A DNA stretch of 64,000 nucleotides from Dysgonomonas hofstadii. GTDB lineage: Bacteria; Bacteroidota; Bacteroidia; Bacteroidales; Dysgonomonadaceae. Positions 28,873 to 37,757 of the stretch are shown here, one piece after another. Under the pieces are notes generated by a model that was not told the DNA's origin, made no database searches, and saw only the letters and a list, made by a program, of their open reading frames with translations. Numbering within the stretch: position 1 is the stretch's first letter; every line of letters starts with the position of its first letter. Position numbers and translations under genes: made by a program. The stretch lies in contig NZ_JACIEP010000016.1 in NCBI RefSeq assembly GCF_014196915.1, positions 23,970-87,969 of the forward strand. Reading direction: 5' to 3'.

Positions 28873-29154
28873 TTATCCTTTAGATTCATCCGACATATTG
28901 TTTCTCAATTTCGAAATGTCGTTTGTACGAATATCAACTTTTATTCTGTTCTTACTTTCCTGTATGTCGTCAGATGATGGATAGGGTCGGCAATGATTTT
29001 GCATTCTGTCTTTTAATGCCAATTCCTTATGAGGGTTCAACGATTCTTTTTCGTTTTTTGTTCCTCTGCCTTGTCCAATGTGTGAAGTGTCGTGCTCTTT
29101 TAATTCATTGCAGGTGCACTCACTTTCTGAATCATGTTTATTGTTCATTTTCAT
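28873..29154 (-). CDS. small hydrophilic hypothetical protein
   Basis: A 93-residue frame ending near the sufB terminator. It is very polar, rich in Asn, Lys, Glu, Ser and Asp, with an N-terminal cysteine cluster (CTC at about 13-15). I see no signal peptide, helix-turn-helix or known motif. The start could be ATG 29154 or ATG 29148. It could be a real small stress-type or disordered protein or a chance frame; its own side of the sufB terminator and lack of an overlapping gene slightly favour a real gene. No clear promoter is visible. Confidence 0.4.
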   Translation of the reverse strand: MKMNNKHDSESECTCNELKEHDTSHIGQGRGTKNEKESLNPHKELALKDRMQNHCRPYPSSDDIQESKNRIKVDIRTNDISKLRNNMSDESKG

Positions 29155-29379
29155 GATTTTCTTTTTTAATTTATCTATTGGTAGTGTTATGATGTATAAA
29201 TAATAACAAGCTAAAAAAAGATATAATTCTATTCTAACATTATGATTTACAGGTTTTTATTTTCTTTTTGGGGTGGAATGTGAATTTTCATAATATCTGC
29301 TTGATTCCCGTTTGGGCACGGGCTATATAAATGTGAAAATTATATAAATAGGGAAATAACCGGAAATTTCACTTCTAAT

Positions 29380-31032
29380 CTATCTCACAGCTTCTCCCCT
29401 GCTTTTCAATATTCCCAATCCAATCTCTTTGAGCTTGAATTTCTGTATTTTACCACTTCCTGTCAGAGGGAATTCTTCTATAAAGAAAATATATCTGGGT
29501 ATCTTATGGCGGGCGATTTGCCCCCTGCAGAAGTCTTTTATATCCTCGGGCTGTAAGACGGCTCCTTCCTGAAGAATAATGAAAGCGCCGACTTCTTCCC
29601 CATATTTTTCCGAAGGGATACCTGCGACCTGTATGTCTTTTATGCCATTGAGGTGATAGAGGAATTCTTCTATTTCACGGGGATAAATATTTTCCCCTCC
29701 CCGTATAATCATATCCTTTATGCGTCCGGTAATACGATAATAGCCTTGCGCGTCCTTTATTCCCAAATCGCCGGAATGGAGCCATCCGTCATTGTCTATC
29801 ACTTCGGCTGTAGCTTGCGGATTTTTATAATAACCTTTCATTACCAAATAACCACGGCAACATACTTCGCCCTGTTCTCCTATAGCACATTCTTTACCTG
29901 TATCGGGATTAAATATTTTTACTTCTGTGTATGGATATTCTTTGCCAACAGTTTTACAGCGGGCTTCGAAAGAGTCTTCCAGTGTTGTATGTGTCATGCC
30001 CGGAGAAGATTCTGTTAGCCCATACACGCTGGTAATGTACGTGATATGCAATTTTTCCGTTACCTGTTTCATAAGCTCTATCGGGCATAGGGCTCCTGCC
30101 ATGATGCCGGTTCGCAACGAACTTACATCGAACAAACCGAACATCGGATGGTTTAGTTCTGCGATAAACATGGTAGGGACACCATATAAGGCTGTACACC
30201 GTTCCTTATGTACGGATGCCAGTACAACCAACGGGTCGAAGCGTTCGACCATTACTTGTGTCGAACCATGAGTAAGACAGTTCATTGTTGCCAATGTGAT
30301 ACCGAAGCAATGGAAAAGCGGCACGCAAATACAGAGTTTGTCGTTTTCGGTGAACTTCATCGCCTCACCCGTGAAATATCCGTTATTGGCAATGTTATAG
30401 TGGGTAAGCATTACGCCTTTAGGGAAACCTGTTGTTCCTGATGTGTATTGCATGTTCACAACATCGTGGCATGTAACAGTTGCTTTTGTTTTTTCCAGTG
30501 ATTCAGACGAAACATTTCTCCCAAGTAAGAGTATTTCGGCGGTGTTATACATCCCTCTGTATTTCTCCTGCCCGATGAAAACTACATTTCGCAGATTTGG
30601 AAAGCGTTCCGATTTGAAATAACCCCGCTGAGAGGTTTTCAAATCCGGAGCCATTTCATATGTCATGTCTATATAACTGCCATCAAATACACCTTCGGTA
30701 ATGCAGAGCGTATCTATGTCGGCATTTTCCACCACATATTCCAGTTCGCTCTGTTTATAATTGGTGTTTATGGTAACAAGCACGGCTCCTATTTTTGCCC
30801 CTGCATATAGGAATGTCAGCCAATCGGGAACATTCGTGGCCCAGATGCCTATATGTGATCCGGGCTTGAGTCCGATTGCCAAAAGGCCTTTGGCCATATT
30901 GTCCACACGTTCGTTAAATTCTTTCCAGGTGAAGCGTAAGTCTCTGTCGGAATATACGATGTATTCTTTATCCGGGGTTTTCCCGGCCCAGTATTCGAGC
31001 CATTGTCCTAATGTCCGTTCCGAAAGTTGCAT
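29380..31032 (-). CDS. AMP-binding acyl-CoA ligase
   Basis: A 550-residue ANL-superfamily enzyme that activates a fatty or other organic acid to acyl-AMP and then acyl-CoA. The ATP-binding P-loop [11 protein letters not shown] is at 196-206, [12 protein letters not shown] follows in the middle, and the hinge [20 protein letters not shown] and the catalytic-lysine end [10 protein letters not shown] are all intact. Size and motifs fit medium- to long-chain acyl-CoA synthetases; chain length cannot be told. It follows the XRE-cupin gene by 28 bases on the same strand and is probably controlled by it. Confidence 0.9.
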   Translation of the reverse strand: MQLSERTLGQWLEYWAGKTPDKEYIVYSDRDLRFTWKEFNERVDNMAKGLLAIGLKPGSHIGIWATNVPDWLTFLYAGAKIGAVLVTINTNYKQSELEYVVENADIDTLCITEGVFDGSYIDMTYEMAPDLKTSQRGYFKSERFPNLRNVVFIGQEKYRGMYNTAEILLLGRNVSSESLEKTKATVTCHDVVNMQYTSGTTGFPKGVMLTHYNIANNGYFTGEAMKFTENDKLCICVPLFHCFGITLATMNCLTHGSTQVMVERFDPLVVLASVHKERCTALYGVPTMFIAELNHPMFGLFDVSSLRTGIMAGALCPIELMKQVTEKLHITYITSVYGLTESSPGMTHTTLEDSFEARCKTVGKEYPYTEVKIFNPDTGKECAIGEQGEVCCRGYLVMKGYYKNPQATAEVIDNDGWLHSGDLGIKDAQGYYRITGRIKDMIIRGGENIYPREIEEFLYHLNGIKDIQVAGIPSEKYGEEVGAFIILQEGAVLQPEDIKDFCRGQIARHKIPRYIFFIEEFPLTGSGKIQKFKLKEIGLGILKSRGEAVR

Positions 31033-31060
31033 TTTTATGGTATTAATTAGATAGGTTATA

Positions 31061-31639
31061 TTACATCGGTGTATATACTACAGCAAGAATTTTTGCTCCT
31101 TCGCTATTGCTTGCGTGTACGTGGTGGGCAACAATGGAGTCGTAGTAAATGCTGTCTCCTTCCTCCAATATATAGGTTTCGTTTCCGTACTGGATTTCCA
31201 CGACACCTTGGAGGCAATAGATGAATTCTTCACCTTCGTGAGTAGACAGCACAAAGTTGACACCTTCCTGAACGGCTTCTATTTGTATAACGAATGGCTC
31301 CATATGCCTTCCCGATTTCGCTGCCGAGAGGGAAAAATAGTCCATATGTTTATGCGAAGAGGTATCTTTTGTAGAGAAGCTGACAGATTTATCGTATTGC
31401 TCCTTTCGTGAGATCACAGGGCCAAGCTCATTATAATCATCAAGGAAAGTGCCCAGCCTTACACCCAATACTCTTGCTATTTTTATGAGTGGAGCCAGTG
31501 ATGGCAAAATGCCTGTTTGTTCTATGGTTTCCAGTTGTATCTCGTCCAGACCCGAACGCTCTATCATTTCTGCAATACTGATAGATTTTGATTCACGTAG
31601 TTGCTTAATTCTTTCTCCGATATTTTTCTTTGTTTTCAT
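31061..31639 (-). CDS. XRE-family regulator with C-terminal cupin domain
   Basis: A 192-residue transcription factor. The helix-turn-helix (about 9-65: [31 protein letters not shown]) is joined to a cupin-2 sensor (about 118-190: [33 protein letters not shown]). Such proteins bind a small ligand in the cupin barrel and control a neighbouring metabolic gene. Directly downstream is an acyl-CoA ligase, so the ligand may be an acid or its CoA ester (inference). A minus-strand box TAAATTTG at 31687-31680 lies 41 bases upstream, without a good -33 partner. Confidence 0.9.
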   Translation of the reverse strand: MKTKKNIGERIKQLRESKSISIAEMIERSGLDEIQLETIEQTGILPSLAPLIKIARVLGVRLGTFLDDYNELGPVISRKEQYDKSVSFSTKDTSSHKHMDYFSLSAAKSGRHMEPFVIQIEAVQEGVNFVLSTHEGEEFIYCLQGVVEIQYGNETYILEEGDSIYYDSIVAHHVHASNSEGAKILAVVYTPM

Positions 31640-32085
31640 ATAAAAGTTCGAAAGTGTTTAGTTGTCTATCATAGTGTTACAAATTTATGATATTTATTTT
31701 CTTTGTTTCTATCAAATTGTATTATTTCTTACTTGAAAACAGAGCATAATTGTTAAAAGTTGACAAACAACGTTCGGCAGAGCAAAGTGGAGCCAATTGA
31801 AAATCGACGACGTGAAAATGAGTCAGACTTGACACATATTTTAATTTTTTGTAGGGGCGAATTGCATTCGCCCGTATATATTGATTTCGGGTGAAAGCAT
31901 TTCGCCCCTACAGTATCATTTTTAACTAAAACCTGGCACATCTCATTATTCTTCATTATTCAAATTTTCATTGGCATATCTGCATATTGCCACATTAGCT
32001 CATTGGCTATGATATAGATAAAGCCACAAAATAAAAATACCGGTTTTTAAATGTTTATTACCAAAAATTGTCGTATGGAAAAAGA
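31640..32085. repeat. intergenic region with dispersed repeats
   Basis: It holds the promoter side of the XRE-cupin gene, a repeat copy at 31772-31800 (GTTCGGCAGAGC, GAGCCAAT) shared with 17177-17203, and the long palindrome at 31851-31911. ACTAAAACCTGGCACA near 31925 resembles the CCTGACA repeats elsewhere in the window. A short frame across it is built from repeat sequence and is not a gene. Confidence 0.55.
31851..31911. repeat. REP-like palindrome, GTAGGGGCGAA arms
   Basis: GTAGGGGCGAA at 31851-31861 pairs perfectly with TTCGCCCCTAC at 31901-31911. The pairing continues inward for about 13 more positions with two mismatches (GCCCG near 31870 with CGGGT near 31888), leaving a 12-nt loop. 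It forms an unusually long hairpin with no T-run, unlike a terminator. Confidence 0.75.
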
Positions 32086-32117
32086 AAAAGCTGCCTGGTA
32101 TTTACCTGGCAGCTTTT
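32086..32117 (-). terminator. terminator of the HU/small protein/RNase G unit
   Basis: AAAAGCTGCC (32086-32095) pairs with GGCAGCTTTT (32108-32117), with further pairing inside. On the minus strand it is followed by TTTTTCTTTTT. It lies 22 bases beyond the RNase G stop codon. Confidence 0.88.
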
Positions 32118-32138
32118 AAGTCTTTGCTTAAGAAGTAT

Positions 32139-33746
32139 TTATTTGACTTCAAAATCTTGTTTCATATCAATTTCCTCTCCGTTTTGATCATAAAAATGGT
32201 ATTCCAGAAAGGCCAGGCTTTGATTGGGGATTATCTTCACTCCCATGCCATAACGCCATTTCCACTGCCATTTTAGTGACAGGAAACCTTTGTTGATAAA
32301 TGCTGCAACATACGGATGTACATGTAAAACAAATTTCTTCACATTCAGATCTTTTACAAGATAGCTGATTTTCATTCGCAAAGTGTCTGTGAATAAAATA
32401 GATGGCCTTATATCTCCTTTGCCAAAACAGGTTGGACAGGTTTCGGTAGTGGATATTTCCATTTCAGGACGAACGCGTTGACGGGTGATTTGCATCAGTC
32501 CGAATTTGCTCAAAGGCAAAATGTTGTGCTTGGCGCGGTCGTGAGCCATCAGCTCCTGCATTCGTGCTATCAGTTGACTGCGGTGCTCTCCTTCAGTCAT
32601 GTCTATAAAATCGATTACGATGATACCCCCCATATCACGCAGTCTTAATTGTCGGGCTATTTCTTCTGCTGCTGCGGAATTCACTTCCCATGCATTATTT
32701 TCTTGTCCCGCTTCCGGATTTTTTGACCTGTTGCCACTATTGACGTCTATTACGTGTAGTGCCTCGGTGTGCTCTATTATCAGATAGGCTCCGTTGCGGA
32801 ATGTTACGGTTTTCCCAAATAATGCTTTTACTTGTTTGGTTACAGCAAAATTGTCGAATATGGGAAGTTCTCCGTCATAGATTTTTACAATGTTCTTTTT
32901 CTCAGGAGCTATAAACGAGATATAGTCTCTTATCTGGTTAGCCGTATCCTGATCATTTACATGGATTTCCTGAAAACTAGGATTGAATACATCACGCAAA
33001 AGTGCTACTATACGTCCGGTTTCTTCAAAAACCAGTGTCGGCAGCTTGCTTTTTTGTATTTTAGGAAGATTGTCTTCCCATCTTTTAACGAGTGTTTTCA
33101 GTTCGGTATCCAGGTCGGCTACCTTTTTCCCTTCGGCTACGGTTCTCACGATTACGCCGAAATTTTTAGGTTTTATGCTTTGTATCAGTTGTCGCAGTCG
33201 TGCCCGTTCTTCTTTCGATTTAATTTTTTGCGAGACCGATACTTTGTCATTGAATGGAATAACGACCAGGAATCGTCCTGCCAATGACAGTTCTGAGGTG
33301 AGGCGGGGGCCTTTTGTCGATATGGGTTCCTTGGCTATTTGCACCAGAATTTCCTGTCCCGGTTTCAGTATGTCGCTTATCGACCCGTCTTTGTCAATAT
33401 CGGGTTGTAGCTTCATTCTCGAAATGTTTGGAAATTTCTTTTTGTCGTTTAATGCCTGTTTGTGGAACTCATCAACAGATTTGAATTGAGCACCAAGATC
33501 TAAATAGTGAAGAAAAGCGTCTTTTTTGTATCCTATGTCTATAAAAGCAGCATTCAGCCCGGGCATCAGCTTTTTTACTTTGCCGGCATAAATGTTGCCC
33601 ACCGCATACGAGGCGTCTCTTCCTTCTTTCTGCAGTTCGACAAGTTTCTTGTCTTCAAGTACCGCAATTGAGACTTCGTTAGGTTGGACATCGACTACTA
33701 GTTCGCTGTTCATACTATAAATTTGGATTTTTATTGTTTGATTCAA
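32139..33746 (-). CDS. rng: RNase E/G family endoribonuclease
   Basis: A single-strand-specific endoribonuclease involved in rRNA 5' maturation and mRNA decay. The 535-residue protein has an S1 RNA-binding domain at about 45-150 (GNIYAGKVKKLMPGLNAAFIDIGYKKDAFLH), the DNase-I-like catalytic domain with Asp334 (HVIDVNSGN) and Asp379 (IVIDFIDM), and the zinc-link CPTC at 437-440. It lacks the long disordered tail of RNase E, so it resembles RNase G with a short C-terminal addition. It follows the HU and 30-residue protein genes on the same strand. Confidence 0.94.
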   Translation of the reverse strand: MNQTIKIQIYSMNSELVVDVQPNEVSIAVLEDKKLVELQKEGRDASYAVGNIYAGKVKKLMPGLNAAFIDIGYKKDAFLHYLDLGAQFKSVDEFHKQALNDKKKFPNISRMKLQPDIDKDGSISDILKPGQEILVQIAKEPISTKGPRLTSELSLAGRFLVVIPFNDKVSVSQKIKSKEERARLRQLIQSIKPKNFGVIVRTVAEGKKVADLDTELKTLVKRWEDNLPKIQKSKLPTLVFEETGRIVALLRDVFNPSFQEIHVNDQDTANQIRDYISFIAPEKKNIVKIYDGELPIFDNFAVTKQVKALFGKTVTFRNGAYLIIEHTEALHVIDVNSGNRSKNPEAGQENNAWEVNSAAAEEIARQLRLRDMGGIIVIDFIDMTEGEHRSQLIARMQELMAHDRAKHNILPLSKFGLMQITRQRVRPEMEISTTETCPTCFGKGDIRPSILFTDTLRMKISYLVKDLNVKKFVLHVHPYVAAFINKGFLSLKWQWKWRYGMGVKIIPNQSLAFLEYHFYDQNGEEIDMKQDFEVK

Positions 33747-33891
33747 ATATCCCTATTTAAATCTGAATATTAGAGTTTCTCCTTTTCTATAAAGAGTTTT
33801 CAATACCTTAAATACACAAAGAACAAACTTAAAATTAAACAATTTATAAGTTTGTTCTCGTATATTTCCCTTTAAAAGAAAGAGAATAGAC

Positions 33892-33984
33892 TTATTTTTT
33901 CTTTTTATGTCTGTTTTTTCTCAGTCTTTTTTTGCGCTTGTGCGTAGACATTTTATGTCTTTTCCTTTTCTTTCCGCTTGGCAT
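33892..33984 (-). CDS. 30-residue AURKAIP1/COX24-type ribosomal small protein
   Basis: A 30-codon frame, not called by standard length cut-offs, reads MPSGKKRKRHKM and then THKRKKRLRKNRH before a poly-Lys end. About two thirds of the residues are Lys or Arg. This matches the tiny AURKAIP1/COX24-domain protein annotated across Bacteroidota, related to mitochondrial ribosomal protein mS38. It likely binds rRNA as a ribosome component (inference from the family). It lies between the HU gene and RNase G, the same order I know from other genomes, which supports the call. Confidence 0.85.
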   Translation of the reverse strand: MPSGKKRKRHKMSTHKRKKRLRKNRHKKKK

Positions 33985-34022
33985 GTGATTTATATTTAGT
34001 TAATTAATAATAATAGTATGAA

Positions 34023-34298
34023 TTACTTTCTTACCTGATTAACGAAAGTTTTAGCCGGTTTGAATGCAGGGATAGCATGAGCCGGAATAATGATAGTTGT
34101 GTTTTTTGATATATTGCGAGCTGTTTTCTGAGCTCTGGTTTTAACGATAAAACTACCGAAACCTCTTAAATATACATTATCATTCTTACTTAGAGAGTCT
34201 TTAACTACATCCATGAATGATTCAACTGTTTTCAATACAGTAGCCTTGTCAATGCCTGTATTTTTCGCAATTTCGTTAACGATGTCAGCTTTTGTCAT
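34023..34298 (-). CDS. hup: HU family DNA-binding protein
   Basis: A 91-residue histone-like protein that bends and compacts DNA. It starts MTKADIVNEIAKNTGIDKATV and contains the diagnostic RGFGSFIVKTRAQKTARNISKN segment that leads into the beta arm with the conserved Pro, then PAFKPAKTFVNQVRK. I chose ATG 34298, the usual HU start; a frame extending to 34325 adds 9 residues without support. It is divergent from mutY and heads a unit with the 30-residue protein and RNase G. Confidence 0.94.
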   Translation of the reverse strand: MTKADIVNEIAKNTGIDKATVLKTVESFMDVVKDSLSKNDNVYLRGFGSFIVKTRAQKTARNISKNTTIIIPAHAIPAFKPAKTFVNQVRK

Positions 34299-34457
34299 TT
34301 TCTTATTTTTTAAAATTCTAAACAATTAATTTTTTGGACTGCAAATATATAGCTTTTTATTTACCTTTGAAACAAATAATTATCATTTTTTTTTAAATGA
34401 TGGATAAATTAACTATCTGTTGTCCGGACGTACAAAGATAAATATAAATTATTGTAA

Positions 34458-35516
34458 ATGAGCAAAAAGGAAAATTTAAGATTAAGCTCTATATTAATAA
34501 GGTGGTATGAAGAGAATAAACGGGATTTGCCATGGCGCGATACCGTCGATCCATATATTATCTGGATATCGGAAGTTATTTTGCAGCAAACCCGGGTTGA
34601 CCAGGGATTGTCTTATTTCAACCGTTTCATTCAACGTTTCCCTGCTGTAAGAGATCTGGCGGAAGCCGGCGAAGATGACGTGCTTAAACTTTGGCAGGGG
34701 CTGGGTTATTACAGCCGGGCGCGAAATCTTCAGGCTGCTGCAAGAATGATAATGGATGAGTTTAATGGAATTTTTCCTGCTGGTTATAAAGATGTGCTGA
34801 GCCTGAAAGGAGTGGGGGAGTATACGGCAGCGGCTATCGTTTCGTTTTCCTACGATCAACCCTATGCAGTGGTCGATGGCAATGTGTACAGGGTTCTCTC
34901 CCGTATATTTGCTATCGATACCCCGGTAGATACCAGTAAAGGTAAAAAGCTCTTCTCTGAGTTGGCTCAGTCTTTATTGGATGATGCCCGTCCCGGATTA
35001 CACAATCAGGCGATAATGGAATTTGGTGCATTGCAGTGTGTTCCGGTATCTCCCGATTGCGGGAATTGTTCGGCGTCGTTTATGTGTATGGCTTACGCCG
35101 GAAGGAATGTGGGAGCCTATCCTGTAAAAGAGGGTAAACAGAAAATAAGAGACCGATATTTTAATTATTTTGATATCCGGTACGGAGAATATATGTATTT
35201 GCATAAGCGGACGGGAAGGGATATCTGGCAAAACTTATACGAATTACCCTTGCTGGAAACCGAGAAAGAGTTATCTCACGATGACCTGGGTGGCAATAAG
35301 GGCCTGGGTAACTTTTTTGAAAAGGATAAAAGCCTCTTTATAAAACATGTAAGGAATATCAAGCATGTATTATCGCACCAGGTGATATATGCATCTTTTT
35401 TTCAGGTTGAAATAAATGAAGCATTAACGGATGACAAATATCTGAGAATAAGAGTTGAAGATGCCGGCCAATATCCGGTGTCGCGTCTGGTTCATAAATA
35501 TCTGGATGAGTTGTAA
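34458..35516 (+). CDS. mutY: A/G-specific adenine glycosylase
   Basis: Removes adenine mispaired with 8-oxoguanine. The 352-residue protein has catalytic Glu39 in SEVILQQTRV, the helix-hairpin-helix GVGEYTAAAI at 118-127, Asp140 in AVVDGNVYRV, and the [4Fe-4S] cluster ligands Cys194, 201, 204 and 210 in the exact C-x6-C-x2-C-x5-C spacing. Residues about 230-350 form the NUDIX-like 8-oxoG recognition domain. In many Bacteroidota mutY is followed by ssb and gld genes; here it is followed by a glycosyltransferase and the nuo operon. Confidence 0.95.
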   Translation: MSKKENLRLSSILIRWYEENKRDLPWRDTVDPYIIWISEVILQQTRVDQGLSYFNRFIQRFPAVRDLAEAGEDDVLKLWQGLGYYSRARNLQAAARMIMDEFNGIFPAGYKDVLSLKGVGEYTAAAIVSFSYDQPYAVVDGNVYRVLSRIFAIDTPVDTSKGKKLFSELAQSLLDDARPGLHNQAIMEFGALQCVPVSPDCGNCSASFMCMAYAGRNVGAYPVKEGKQKIRDRYFNYFDIRYGEYMYLHKRTGRDIWQNLYELPLLETEKELSHDDLGGNKGLGNFFEKDKSLFIKHVRNIKHVLSHQVIYASFFQVEINEALTDDKYLRIRVEDAGQYPVSRLVHKYLDEL

Positions 35517-35532
35517 TAATTTTCTTCATGTG

Positions 35533-35563
35533 TTTGTGTAAGCCGTAAAACAATCTATCTTTG
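35533..35563 (+). promoter_or_regulatory. consensus Bacteroidota promoter of the glycosyltransferase gene
   Basis: TTTG at 35533-35536, a 19-base spacer and TATCTTTG at 35556-35563 fit the consensus exactly. The start codon is 27 bases further on. Confidence 0.85.
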
Positions 35564-35589
35564 TAATAACATAAACTGAAGGTTAAAAC

Positions 35590-36516
35590 ATGGATAAAAT
35601 TTCACTGATCGTTCCTTGTTACAATGAAGAACAGGCCCTGCCTTTTTTATATAAGGAAATTGTAAAACTGACGACAGAAATGCCGGAGCAGGAGTTTGAA
35701 TTTATATTCATCAATGACGGCTCAAAAGACAGGACATTGGAGTTGGTAAAAGGGCTAAAGCTGAATGACGATAGAGTGCATTATGTTTCCTTCTCCCGCA
35801 ATTTTGGCAAGGAGGCCGGAATATATGCCGGGTTGCAGGCTGCAACCGGCGATTATGTGTCGCTGCTCGATGCCGATTTGCAAGACCCGCCGTCTTTGGT
35901 GAAAGAAATGTATCATACTCTGAAAACAGAGGATTATGACTGTGTGGCTACCCGACGAATAGACCGGAAGGGTGAGCCGCCTGTCCGGTCGTTCTTTGCC
36001 AAGCAATTTTACAAGCTGATTAACAAAATATCAGATACGGAAGTTGTTGATGGGGCACGTGATTTTCGTCTGATGACCCGTCAGATGGTAGATGCCATTT
36101 TGGATATGAGCGAATATAACCGCTTTTCGAAAGGGATCTTTGGCTGGGTAGGATTTAAAACAAAGTGGATCGCTTTTGAAAATGTAGAACGTGTAGCCGG
36201 AGAAACCAAATGGTCTTTTATTGGATTGTTCTTATACTCACTCGAAGGGATTATTGCATTCTCCACGCGTCCATTGCTGATCGCTTCCCTGTTTGGAATA
36301 TTGTTTTGTCTCATCGCCTTTTTTATGATCAGCGTGATCATCGCTAAAACCTTGCTGTGGGGTGATCCTGTGGCCGGTTATCCATCGTTGATTTGTGCCA
36401 TATTCTTTATGGGAGGGATTCAGCTGTTCTGTTTGGGAATTCTGGGGCAATATCTGTCTAAAACGTATCTTGAAACAAAAAAACGTCCTATATACATAAT
36501 AAAGGAAAAAGCGTAG
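35590..36516 (+). CDS. family 2 glycosyltransferase, polyprenyl-phosphate type
   Basis: A 308-residue membrane-anchored transferase like GtrB or dolichyl-phosphate mannosyltransferase. The GT-A domain (1-225) starts KISLIVPCYNEEQALP and shows FINDGSKDRT and the metal-binding LLDADLQDPP. Two C-terminal helices (about 232-258 and 270-292) fix it in the inner membrane. It probably loads a sugar on undecaprenyl phosphate for periplasmic transfer. A GT39-type transferase that could use such a donor is encoded at 53.1 kb (inference). A consensus promoter lies directly upstream and a long inverted repeat follows. Confidence 0.9.
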   Translation: MDKISLIVPCYNEEQALPFLYKEIVKLTTEMPEQEFEFIFINDGSKDRTLELVKGLKLNDDRVHYVSFSRNFGKEAGIYAGLQAATGDYVSLLDADLQDPPSLVKEMYHTLKTEDYDCVATRRIDRKGEPPVRSFFAKQFYKLINKISDTEVVDGARDFRLMTRQMVDAILDMSEYNRFSKGIFGWVGFKTKWIAFENVERVAGETKWSFIGLFLYSLEGIIAFSTRPLLIASLFGILFCLIAFFMISVIIAKTLLWGDPVAGYPSLICAIFFMGGIQLFCLGILGQYLSKTYLETKKRPIYIIKEKA

Positions 36517-36527
36517 GCTAATTATGG

Positions 36528-36603
36528 GTTGTGAATTATAAATTATGAATGACAAAAATATCAGCGACAAGTAGTTCATAACTCATAATTTATAATTCAC
36601 AAC
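36528..36603. repeat. 21-bp perfect inverted repeat downstream of the glycosyltransferase
   Basis: The 21 bases at 36528-36548 (starting GTTGTGAATTATAAATT) are the exact reverse complement of 36583-36603, with a 34-base spacer. It is AT-rich and lacks a clear T-run, so it looks like a dispersed palindrome rather than a standard terminator. Confidence 0.8.
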
Positions 36604-36659
36604 TATTTGCCCGATTGTAATCTTTAGTTGTCAAATTTGCATAATTTGGCAACTATTTT

Positions 36660-36690
36660 TTTGCTTTTATAAAATAAAAGACTAATTTTG
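36660..36690 (+). promoter_or_regulatory. consensus promoter of the nuo operon
   Basis: TTTG at 36660-36663, a 19-base spacer and TAATTTTG at 36683-36690 match TTTG-N19-TAnnTTTG. The leader to the nuoA ATG is about 110 bases. Confidence 0.85.
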
Positions 36691-36807
36691 CGCCGATTGT
36701 CAAACGGGCTCTACAAAAGCTTTTATTTATGGTTTGTAGCAAAATGCCATAATACTATTGAAAACTGATGACAATTGATAGAAAAGTCATAATATTAAAG
36801 TAAAAAT

Positions 36808-37161
36808 ATGAGTACTTCTGCTCTTTTTTTAGTCGTTCTTTTAACGGGAATTACGTTGGTCGTAGCCGGTCTTGGCATGGCCTTATTACTTTCGCCGAAA
36901 TCATTTAATGCGCAAAAAGAGGAACCATACGAATGTGGTGTTCCTACTCATGGTACATCATGGATGCAGTTTAAGGTGGGATACTATCTTTATGCTATCC
37001 TTTACCTGATGTTCGATGTGGAAACAATATTCCTGTTTCCGTGGGCTACGGTCGTAAGGCAATTGGGCTGGCCGGGATTATATTGTATATTATTTTTCAT
37101 CTTAATATTAGGCCTGGGCTTAGCCTATGCCTGGAAGAAAGGGGCTTTGAAATGGAAATAA
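36808..37161 (+). CDS. nuoA: NADH-quinone oxidoreductase subunit A
   Basis: A small membrane subunit at the junction of the arms of complex I, 117 residues with three helices. The family mark [35 protein letters not shown] with its conserved Cys and the Phe-Asp-Val-Glu loop is intact. It is the first gene of the operon and overlaps nuoB by 10 bases. Confidence 0.95.
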   Translation: MSTSALFLVVLLTGITLVVAGLGMALLLSPKSFNAQKEEPYECGVPTHGTSWMQFKVGYYLYAILYLMFDVETIFLFPWATVVRQLGWPGLYCILFFILILGLGLAYAWKKGALKWK

Positions 37162-37736
37162 AGAAAGTATATATTAAGGGTATTCCTTCCGAAGAATTCA
37201 AGGATAATGAATATCTGGAAGATTATATAAAGGAACTAAACGAAGGTGGAGTTCCTGTTGTTGTTGGGGCATTGGATCAGCTTATCAACTGGGGACGTTC
37301 CAACTCTGTCTGGCCATTGGCTTTCGCTACCAGTTGTTGTGGTATCGAATTTATGGCTTCGGCTGCCGCTCGTTACGATCTGGCTCGTTTTGGTATGGAG
37401 GTTACACGAAATAGTCCGCGACAGGCCGATACAATGGTTGTGGCAGGTACTATTGTGCACAAAATGGCTCCGCTTCTGAGACGTGTATATGACCAGATGG
37501 CCGAGCCAAAATATGTAATTGCAATGGGAAGTTGTGCTATTTCGGGAGGTCCTTTTGTGGATTCGTATCATGTGGTAAAAGGTATCGATGAAATCTTACC
37601 TGTAGATGTATACGTTCCCGGATGTCCTCCGCGTCCCGAGGCTCTGTTTTACGGGCTGATGCAGTTGCAGCGCAAGATAAAAGTAGAGCGTTTTATGTTC
37701 CGTAAAGGGCATAAGAATATAAAGAGAGATAAGTAA
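37152..37736 (+). CDS. nuoB: NADH-quinone oxidoreductase subunit B
   Basis: A peripheral subunit carrying cluster N2, next to the quinone site. The 194-residue protein has tandem Cys62-Cys63 ([10 protein letters not shown]), Cys128 ([10 protein letters not shown]) and Cys158 ([10 protein letters not shown]), the four N2 ligands. I chose ATG 37152, inside the end of nuoA, because the N-terminal 37 residues of the longer frame only translate nuoA sequence in another frame. Confidence 0.95.
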   Translation: MEIKKVYIKGIPSEEFKDNEYLEDYIKELNEGGVPVVVGALDQLINWGRSNSVWPLAFATSCCGIEFMASAAARYDLARFGMEVTRNSPRQADTMVVAGTIVHKMAPLLRRVYDQMAEPKYVIAMGSCAISGGPFVDSYHVVKGIDEILPVDVYVPGCPPRPEALFYGLMQLQRKIKVERFMFRKGHKNIKRDK

Positions 37737-37757
37737 GGATAATACTGTATAAAACTA

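Noticed and set aside
31753..31956. 67-codon minus-strand frame
   Set aside because: It is made of the dispersed repeat and the long palindrome, with no protein-like pattern or start context.
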